This document shows, one piece after another, positions 1 through 4,112 of a DNA stretch of 5,223 bases. The DNA lies in NCBI GenBank assembly GCA_023457875.1, contig JAEXBC010000159.1:1-5223 (forward strand), in the 5' to 3' direction. The position numbers were made by a program, and so were the translations under genes. The stretch is from Bacillota bacterium. GTDB taxonomy: Bacteria; Bacillota; Clostridia; Lachnospirales; Cellulosilyticaceae. Numbering within the stretch: position 1 is the stretch's first letter; every line of letters starts with the position of its first letter. The notes beneath the pieces were generated by a model that saw nothing but the letters and a program-made list of their open reading frames with translations, searched no databases and was not told where the DNA came from.

Positions 1-254
1 TAAGTAGGACTACCAATGATCAGGGCGTCTGCTGAACGAATCTTGCTGGCAACATAATGTCCATCGTCCATAGGAAGGATACATTCACCATTTGGTCGAC
101 ACTTCATACAACTTTGGCAAGGACTAATCTTTAAATCATAGACGTGTATCCATTCAACAGTATGGTTTGCATCTATTCCATTTTCAATATGTTTCATAAC
201 ATTAACGGTATACCCATTTTTCCTAGGTGAACCATTTAAAAATAATATCTTCAT
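1..254 (-). CDS. Flavodoxin-family / iron-sulfur flavoprotein-like NAD(P)H-dependent reductase, N-terminal part
   Basis: Only the first 84 codons are in the window; the gene continues beyond base 1. The protein opens with MKILFLNGSPRKNGYT, the beta-1 strand and phosphate loop (GSPRKNG) that holds FMN in the NADPH-dependent FMN reductase / flavodoxin-like family. Residues 78-84 (ALIIGSPT) are the second flavin-contacting strand, usually followed by Tyr. Between them, Cys46, Cys49, Cys52 and Cys58 form C-x2-C-x2-C-x5-C, which matches the compact cysteine motif of iron-sulfur flavoproteins (C-x2-C-x2-C-x4-7-C) that binds a [4Fe-4S] cluster. In other relatives the cysteines do not hold a cluster, so cluster binding is inferred. 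A GGAG ribosome binding site at 264-267 lies 9 nt before the ATG. The gene diverges from the MmyB-type regulator at 370, and control by that regulator is the natural hypothesis. Likely cytosolic; the electron acceptor is unknown. Confidence 0.88.
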   Translation of the reverse strand, partial: MKILFLNGSPRKNGYTVNVMKHIENGIDANHTVEWIHVYDLKISPCQSCMKCRPNGECILPMDDGHYVASKIRSADALIIGSPT

Positions 255-279
255 AACTGAACGCTCCTTTTAAAAGTAA

Positions 280-287
280 TGTATACA
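280..287. promoter_or_regulatory. Candidate operator palindrome TGTATACA
   Basis: TGTATACA is a perfect 8-bp palindrome placed at the predicted start of transcription of the flavoprotein gene, a position where a bound repressor would block initiation. It is short enough to occur by chance in AT-rich DNA. A second perfect palindrome, CTTTTAAAAG (267-276), overlaps the flavoprotein ribosome binding site region. An imperfect dyad with GCAT/ATGC arms (305-316) lies within the spacer of the opposing promoter. Which of these, if any, the neighbouring regulator binds cannot be told from one sequence. Confidence 0.2.
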
Positions 288-292
288 GAAAT

Positions 293-321
293 ATTTTAGA
301 ATACGCATATTAATGCAACAA
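293..321 (-). promoter_or_regulatory. Candidate promoter of the flavoprotein gene
   Basis: Read on the minus strand, TTGTTG (316-321) and TAAAAT (293-298) are separated by exactly 17 bp. The -10 matches consensus at 5 of 6 positions and the -35 only at 3 of 6. Transcription would start near 286, giving a leader of about 30 nt before the GGAG site. Assigned by eye. Confidence 0.45.
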
Positions 322-336
322 GAGGTGTAATTATCC

Positions 337-345
337 TGGTATAAT
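337..345 (+). promoter_or_regulatory. Extended -10 promoter of the MmyB-type regulator gene
   Basis: TGGTATAAT is a perfect extended -10 element (TGN followed by the consensus TATAAT at 340-345). No good -35 lies 16-18 bp upstream, which is common for extended -10 promoters. Transcription would start near 352, leaving only about 18 nt of leader, just enough for the AGGAG ribosome binding site at 358-362. Confidence 0.65.
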
Positions 346-357
346 TTCTACCATGTT

Positions 358-370
358 AGGAGAACAAATG
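358..370 (+). promoter_or_regulatory. Ribosome binding site deciding a GTG start, with an ATG-TGA start-stop
   Basis: AGGAG (358-362) lies 7 nt before GTG at 370. An ATG at 368-370 is closer (5 nt) but is immediately followed by TGA (371-373), so it cannot start the protein. The regulator reading frame therefore begins with the GTG that shares its first G with that ATG. Confidence 0.7.
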
Positions 371-1203
371 TGAATATAGAGAAACAGAGATATTTAGAAT
401 TGGCAGATTTTTTAAAAACAAGAAGGGCTAAGATTCTACCTTCTCAAGTTGGACTACCTTCAGGAGGACGTCGCCGAACGCCTGGCTTAAGACGTGAAGA
501 AGTCGCTCAGCTTGCAGGTATAGGACTGAGTTGGTATACATGGCTTGAACAAGGCCGACCGATTCAAGTCTCTACGCAGATACTCGAAAGCTTGGCACGT
601 GCGCTTTTGCTTGACAGACAGGAGCAAAAACACTTGTTTACATTAGCAAGGCAGTCACTTCCGGTTGAACTGATGACTTATGAGGGGTTTGTAAGCTCAA
701 GTATTCAAAATGTACTAGATAGTTTGGTACTAAGTCCATCCTTGATTATGGATCAGAGGTGGAATGTGATCGCATGGAATAAGGCGGCGTGTTTAGTATT
801 TGGAGATTATAGTAAAATGAATATACGTAATAAAAACATTGTATGGAATATGTTTACAAGTAAAGATTATAGACAATTGTTTGTTGACTGGGAATTTCAT
901 GCACAGAGTATGCTAGCACGATTTCGAGCAATATGTGATCACTATATAGAGGATCCTTGGCTGGACGAGTTTCTTAATGAATTAAAAAAGCAGAGCGAAG
1001 AATTTGACTTTTGGTGGTCCAAGCATAAAGTAGAAAGCATTAGTGAAACAAACAAGAAATTAATGCATCCAGTTGTGGGAGAGATTATATTTGAATTTAA
1101 TAGTTTTGGGTTATCAGATAATGATGGACTAAAATTAATGGTAAATACGCCATTAAAAGATACGGATACAACTTCCAAAATGAAAATATTACTTGACATC
1201 TAA
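370..1203 (+). CDS. XRE-family transcriptional regulator with MmyB-like ligand-binding domain
   Basis: A 277-aa cytosolic DNA-binding regulator. Residues 8-95 are a helix-turn-helix of the type with the signature RRTPGLRREEVAQLAG (35-50) and YTWLEQGR (56-63), followed by LARALLLDRQEQKHLFTLA (75-93). Residues about 108-265 match the PAS-like MmyB ligand-binding domain: DQRWNVIAWNKAA (128-140), NIVWNMF (156-162), the FHAQSMLARFRAICDHY helix (176-192), FWWSKHKV (214-221) and HPVVGEIIFEF (233-243). Length and domain order are normal for the family. In this family the second domain is thought to bind lipophilic small molecules, and members often sit beside, and control, a divergent reductase gene; here the neighbour is a flavoprotein. 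The start is GTG, set by the AGGAG at 358-362. The DNA-binding half looks richer in G+C than the ligand half, partly because it is Arg-rich. The family call is firm; ligand, targets and sign of regulation are unknown. Confidence 0.93.
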   Translation: MNIEKQRYLELADFLKTRRAKILPSQVGLPSGGRRRTPGLRREEVAQLAGIGLSWYTWLEQGRPIQVSTQILESLARALLLDRQEQKHLFTLARQSLPVELMTYEGFVSSSIQNVLDSLVLSPSLIMDQRWNVIAWNKAACLVFGDYSKMNIRNKNIVWNMFTSKDYRQLFVDWEFHAQSMLARFRAICDHYIEDPWLDEFLNELKKQSEEFDFWWSKHKVESISETNKKLMHPVVGEIIFEFNSFGLSDNDGLKLMVNTPLKDTDTTSKMKILLDI

Positions 1204-1224
1204 TGATTATTAGGAGGAGGGACT

Positions 1225-1914
1225 ATGGTTCAAGGAAATAAATTATATGAATTAATAATAAGTAAAATGCAAGGCTATTCAGATACGCTATTAGGTATAA
1301 CAGATATCTCCTATTCAGACTATTACAGTCACTATAAATGTGCTTTGGTATTAGCAGTTCCTCATAAAGAAATGATATCTTTGAAGAATTACTCAGAGGA
1401 AAAACTTGAAGCAGCAATAGGTACTGCTCGTGACCAAGTAAATAGGATTGTTTCGGAGTTAACTAGCCTATTTCAAACTCATGATATTAAATATTATGTA
1501 CCACCCATAGCTCAGTCAGATGAAGAAAGTCTGATCGCACCATTTTCTTTTAAATATGCAGCTGTTAAAGCGGGTATCGGATGGATTGGTAAAAATGATG
1601 TTTTAATTACAAAAGAGTATGGCCCGAGAGTAAGACTATCAGTTATCTTGGTAAATGGTGATTTGCCTATAGGAGCACCTATTACCCAAAGTATGTGTGA
1701 CAAAAAATGTTTTCTTTGTATAGATGTGTGTCCATATAAGGCTTTAAAAGGCAAGCAGTGGGATATAAATAAACTTAGAGGAGAATTAATAGATTATCAT
1801 TTATGTAATATAAAAAGAAGTGAGTATTTGAAAAAGCATTTCAGAAAAAATGCATGTGGCCTTTGCATGGTAGTATGCCCGTGGGGCGTTAAGGATGTAA
1901 TAGTAGACTTATAA
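1225..1914 (+). CDS. QueG-like protein with two [4Fe-4S] clusters (epoxyqueuosine reductase relative)
   Basis: A 229-aa soluble protein, 21 nt after the regulator and preceded by AGGAGG (1212-1217, 7 nt spacing), so probably in the same transcript. Residues 116-143 (AGIGWIGKNDVLIT, then GPRVRLSVILVNG) match the conserved core of epoxyqueuosine reductase QueG. Eight cysteines can ligate two [4Fe-4S] clusters: Cys158, 162, 165 and 169 (last one in CP), Cys194, then Cys211, 214 and 218 (CGLCMVVCPWG). QueG uses these clusters with cobalamin to reduce epoxyqueuosine in tRNA. This protein differs. It is much shorter than QueG (over 300 aa), has no HEAT-repeat tail, and at the place where QueG has the D-[ST]-[GA]-P catalytic Asp it reads LIAP (103-106). 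I therefore do not call it queG. It may be an electron-transfer or small-molecule reductase paralogue working with the divergent flavoprotein. Family membership is firm; function is open. Confidence 0.85.
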   Translation: MVQGNKLYELIISKMQGYSDTLLGITDISYSDYYSHYKCALVLAVPHKEMISLKNYSEEKLEAAIGTARDQVNRIVSELTSLFQTHDIKYYVPPIAQSDEESLIAPFSFKYAAVKAGIGWIGKNDVLITKEYGPRVRLSVILVNGDLPIGAPITQSMCDKKCFLCIDVCPYKALKGKQWDINKLRGELIDYHLCNIKRSEYLKKHFRKNACGLCMVVCPWGVKDVIVDL

Positions 1915-2040
1915 CTCACAGGCAATTAATTTAAGTGTAAGTTTTTCCAAGTTGAACGCGTTTTTCTAAATAACTCTCAATACGAGAATAACAGGTTTTC
2001 GTTTTTATTATTTTATTTGTTAGAAATATTTAGTGCCAAG

Positions 2041-2058
2041 TTTATGTTTATGTTTATG
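2041..2058 (+). repeat. Three tandem copies of TTTATG
   Basis: TTTATG is repeated three times without interruption, ending 1 bp before the 22-bp dyad and about 10 bp upstream of the likely -35 box. It could be replication slippage or an AT-rich upstream element; nothing in the sequence decides between them. Confidence 0.75.
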
Positions 2059-2059
2059 A

Positions 2060-2081
2060 ATTACTTATTTGAAAAAGTAAT
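2060..2081. promoter_or_regulatory. Candidate operator: 22-bp dyad overlapping the -35 box
   Basis: Arms ATTACTT (2060-2066) and AAGTAAT (2075-2081) are perfect 7-bp inverted repeats. The dyad continues inward past one A-A mismatch with two further pairs, so 9 of 11 positions are paired symmetrically. It encloses the TTGAAA -35 candidate (2069-2074). The right arm is shared with a second palindrome, AAGTA-A-TACTT (2075-2085), which overlaps a third, CTTGCAAG (2083-2090). Such placement suits a repressor of the cupin operon. No bound regulator can be named, and the sequence does not look like a Fur or PerR box. Confidence 0.4.
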
Positions 2082-2097
2082 ACTTGCAAGACATTAT
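2069..2097 (+). promoter_or_regulatory. Candidate promoter of the cupin operon
   Basis: TTGAAA (2069-2074) and CATTAT (2092-2097) are 17 bp apart, with 4 or 5 of 6 consensus matches each. An alternative is AAGACA (2088-2093) with TATATT (2112-2117) at 18 bp spacing. Either gives a short leader before the GGGGG ribosome binding site (2130-2134). The choice between them is not settled by sequence. Confidence 0.4.
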
Positions 2098-2143
2098 AAG
2101 GATTATTGCCGTATATTAGATTAAAGATTGGGGGCCAACCATA

Positions 2144-2485
2144 ATGAAAGATTTTCCTGATTTTATGAAAAATAGAAAAAATCAAGTACCTAGTAGTCAA
2201 CAGAACACGGAGAATATTGAAGGATATTATTATGAAGGAGCAGGAGGTGGTCAGATGGCTTTTTGGACTTGCTATTCCGACAAGGAGTCAGAAAAGCATA
2301 AGCACGATTTTGACGAATACACAATCATAGTATCAGGGCAATACACAGCCTGTTTTGAGGACAAAGAAATTATTCTCAATCCAGGAGATGAATTATTTGT
2401 ACCAGCAGGAACCATTCAGTGGGGTAGATGCATAGCAGGGACTAGATCAATCCATGCTTTTGGCGGAAAAAGAATAAACGGTTAG
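2144..2485 (+). CDS. Small single-domain cupin protein
   Basis: A 113-aa cytosolic protein made almost entirely of one cupin beta-barrel. Cupin motif 1 is present: His52, His54 (HKH), Glu58 and Gly65 in H-x-H-x3-E-x6-G, giving three of the usual four metal ligands. Motif 2 begins GDELFVPAG (81-89), but where P-x-G-x2-H normally has His the protein has Gln92 (PAGTIQW). A later His104 (SIHAFGG) might or might not reach the metal. Single-domain cupins range from sugar-binding and dioxygenase enzymes to sensory domains, so no reaction can be assigned. Residues 1-30 are polar with no signal peptide. The ATG has a GGGGG ribosome binding site 9 nt upstream, weaker than those of its neighbours. It is the first gene of a four-gene run, with 18 nt to the next gene. 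Confidence 0.85.
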   Translation: MKDFPDFMKNRKNQVPSSQQNTENIEGYYYEGAGGGQMAFWTCYSDKESEKHKHDFDEYTIIVSGQYTACFEDKEIILNPGDELFVPAGTIQWGRCIAGTRSIHAFGGKRING

Positions 2486-2493
2486 TTTATAGT

Positions 2494-2509
2494 AGAGGAT
2501 TTAATGATG
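2494..2509 (+). promoter_or_regulatory. Ribosome binding site before a double ATG
   Basis: AGAGGA (2494-2499) precedes two consecutive ATG codons at 2504 and 2507. Counting from the GAGG core, the spacing is 5 nt to the first and 8 nt to the second. The second is at least as good a start, so the following protein may begin MIKK rather than MMIKK. The difference is one residue and does not affect its membrane segment. Confidence 0.5.
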
Positions 2510-3355
2510 ATAAAAAAAATAATTTTTTCTAGTTTAAGTATCATTCTTATTATATTGTTTTTTGTGTACTTCATGCAGCACATATCAAAAAACAGTGCAG
2601 AAGTTATTGTGACAGGTAAAAGCGAAGCAGAATTTCTATCGGATGCATATTTTGCCGATTTAGATAAACTATTTCGAGAAGTAAAAATAAAAAACGATAA
2701 ATGGTATATTTTTGATGGTTCGAAGAAAGTTGCGGCAGAAGCAGTGATTCATCAAATGATGAGTGATTTAGAAAAAAATCCAGATGCTTTAGTAAATCAT
2801 AAAAACTTCAATCAATTCTTTGAGACATTTGATCAAAATGTTAGAGAACTAGATGATATTACAGAAGATATACATTTCTTTAGAAATACATTAAATGCTT
2901 ACAGTGGAGCTCCAGATAAATTAGATGATATGCTAAGTTTAGCTGCTAGCGGTAAGTGGAAATTATTTAGTGCAAAATTCCATAAATATAATTACGAAGA
3001 GACTAATGGCGCATTAAATGTTAAATTTCTATCAGCGGACGGTAGGTTTGAGGCTGTTTATAATAGGGGTAGCGAGAAAATGGTTGTAGATCCTGCAAAT
3101 ATGGGAACATACAATTATGCGCCAGGTTCATTAAATCCAATCGCGTATTACAAGCATAATAAATATGATAAGAAACCTTGGGAAAAGTGGGGTAATATAA
3201 AAGGATTTTCATACGAGGATATTATTCATTTAAAATCTGAATATGGGTCAGACAAAGCGAAAAAGAATGATGAAGAAATAGAAAAATTGATAGAACAAAG
3301 AAAAAGTGAAGATAACCAAGAGCGTTCACTCCAAAGAAATATTATACAAGATTAA
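2504..3355 (+). CDS. Membrane-anchored extracytoplasmic protein of unknown function with a toxin-tail-like C-terminal motif
   Basis: 283 aa. MMIKK is followed by a hydrophobic stretch (about 6-24: IIFSS, then LSIILIILFFVYFM) that reads as an uncleaved signal anchor; there is no lipobox Cys. Residues 30-283 would lie outside the membrane, with mostly helical, charged sequence at 40-160. Residues 171-231 are the most distinctive: NVKFLSADGRFEAVYN (172-187), VVDPANMGTYNYAPG (194-208), then NPIAYYKHNKYDKKPWEKWGN (211-231, described in two parts: NPIAYYKHNK and YDKKPWEKWGN). From memory this D-G-x-x-E-A-V-Y ... D-P-x-N-x-G-T-Y-N ... P-[WY]-x-x-W-G-N pattern resembles C-terminal regions of Rhs or polymorphic-toxin proteins. 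I could not check this, and no catalytic residues are recognised. The tail (250-275) is a Lys/Glu-rich helix that could be a coiled coil. It sits 18 nt after the cupin gene and 12 nt before the HAD gene. The gene is clearly real; the function is not recognised. Confidence 0.8.
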   Translation: MMIKKIIFSSLSIILIILFFVYFMQHISKNSAEVIVTGKSEAEFLSDAYFADLDKLFREVKIKNDKWYIFDGSKKVAAEAVIHQMMSDLEKNPDALVNHKNFNQFFETFDQNVRELDDITEDIHFFRNTLNAYSGAPDKLDDMLSLAASGKWKLFSAKFHKYNYEETNGALNVKFLSADGRFEAVYNRGSEKMVVDPANMGTYNYAPGSLNPIAYYKHNKYDKKPWEKWGNIKGFSYEDIIHLKSEYGSDKAKKNDEEIEKLIEQRKSEDNQERSLQRNIIQD

Positions 3356-3367
3356 AGGGGCACGGAT

Positions 3368-4078
3368 ATGATTAAAAGTGTGATGTTTGATTTAGATGAT
3401 ACCATATTTGATCATAAATATAGCAGATTATGTGCATTGCTGGATCTAAAAAGTAAAAATAAATTTTTATCGAAAGTCCCAATAGAGAAGTTAGAAAGAG
3501 AACATGAGATATTACTTGTAGGAAATTATACAAAGGTGTTGGACAAAGTTCTAACCATTAATGATTCTATGATAGAAAGAACCTTTTTGCTTTTTCAAAA
3601 TTGTGGTATTAGGATCACAGAAGATGAAGCAGTAAAATATACAGATATATTCAGACAAGAATATGAGAATAATCGAAGAGGCATCCCTGGAGTTAAAGAA
3701 CTATTAATGGCATTAAAAAAATCAGTTAAAGTTGGAATTGTGAGTAATGGAACATATGACATTCAAATGGAAAAGGTAAGAATCTGTCAAGTGGAGGATT
3801 TGATTGATTTTATTATTCTGTCGGAAGAGGTTGGATTTAGAAAGCCAGATAAAGCAATTTTTCAGAAGGCACTATCAAAGTGTAATGCTAAACCTGAAGA
3901 AGCTATTTTTATAGGGGATTCGTGGAATTCAGATATAATTGGAGCTTCCGACTGCGGAATAAAAACAGCATGGCTTAATCGATATAATTATAGTAATCTC
4001 AATGATGGTTTAGCATATGAAATTCAATCGTATGAGGATATTGCTGGTATTTTGAATTATATTCAAATGGCAATGTAA
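3368..4078 (+). CDS. HAD-superfamily hydrolase (YjjG / pyrimidine 5'-nucleotidase-like)
   Basis: A 236-aa cytosolic phosphohydrolase of the haloacid dehalogenase superfamily. All four catalytic motifs are present. Motif I is DLDDT (8-12), with nucleophile Asp8 and acid/base Asp10. Motif II is SNG (126-128). Motif III is Lys159 in FRKPD. Motif IV is GDSWNSD (183-189), with Asp184 and Asp189 for magnesium. The helical cap between motifs I and II (about 15-105) places it in subfamily IA. GDS-x-x-x-D and the cap length resemble the YjjG / YfnB group of house-cleaning nucleotidases, but related enzymes act on phosphoglycolate, sugar phosphates or haloacids, so the substrate is unknown. An AAGGGG ribosome binding site (3355-3360) overlaps the stop codon of the upstream gene and lies 7 nt before the ATG, which supports co-transcription. 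All catalytic residues are intact. Confidence 0.92.
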   Translation: MIKSVMFDLDDTIFDHKYSRLCALLDLKSKNKFLSKVPIEKLEREHEILLVGNYTKVLDKVLTINDSMIERTFLLFQNCGIRITEDEAVKYTDIFRQEYENNRRGIPGVKELLMALKKSVKVGIVSNGTYDIQMEKVRICQVEDLIDFIILSEEVGFRKPDKAIFQKALSKCNAKPEEAIFIGDSWNSDIIGASDCGIKTAWLNRYNYSNLNDGLAYEIQSYEDIAGILNYIQMAM

Positions 4079-4080
4079 TG

Positions 4081-4097
4081 TTAAATTGATAATTTAA
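4081..4097. repeat. Perfect AT-only inverted repeat next to a ribosome binding site
   Basis: TTAAATT (4081-4087) and AATTTAA (4091-4097) are perfect 7-bp arms around GAT. The right arm runs into AAAGGAGG (4096-4103), the ribosome binding site of the WGR-propeller gene. With no G-C pair in the stem and no T tract after it, this is not a terminator. It could be a weak hairpin near the site, a small operator, or chance in AT-rich DNA. Confidence 0.5.
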
Positions 4098-4112
4098 AGG
4101 AGGTTGTGTTAG

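Larger units (their letters stand above)
1915..2143. other. Intergenic region between the redox module and the cupin operon
   Basis: 229 bp with no supportable reading frame. The first half (1915-2040) is AT-rich with T runs but has no convincing intrinsic terminator. The second half carries the TTTATG triplication (2041-2058), a 22-bp dyad (2060-2081), overlapping short palindromes and the likely promoter of the downstream operon, described separately. Confidence 0.6.

Noticed and set aside
942..1199. Minus-strand 85-codon reading frame
   Set aside because: It lies wholly inside the regulator gene, has no ribosome binding site seen and no recognisable protein features; it is a shadow of the ligand-binding domain.
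1223..1417. Minus-strand 64-codon reading frame
   Set aside because: It is antisense to the start of the QueG-like gene; its hydrophobic look comes from reading AT-rich codons backwards.
1512..1754. Minus-strand 80-codon reading frame
   Set aside because: It is antisense to the conserved core of the QueG-like protein, whose family match on the plus strand is clear.
1225..1914. Calling this gene queG
   Set aside because: It is short, lacks the HEAT tail and appears to lack the catalytic Asp, so the enzyme name would overstate the evidence.
1975..2008. Possible intrinsic terminator (TCTC-AATAC-GAGA stem, then T-rich DNA)
   Set aside because: The stem is only 4 bp and the T-rich stretch begins 8 nt after it and is interrupted, so it is too weak to call.
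3021..3212. Minus-strand 63-codon reading frame
   Set aside because: It is antisense to the membrane-anchored protein gene with no supporting signal.
3356..3367. A separate promoter for the HAD gene
   Set aside because: The 12-nt gap holds only the ribosome binding site and spacer; no -10 or -35 pair was evident just upstream.
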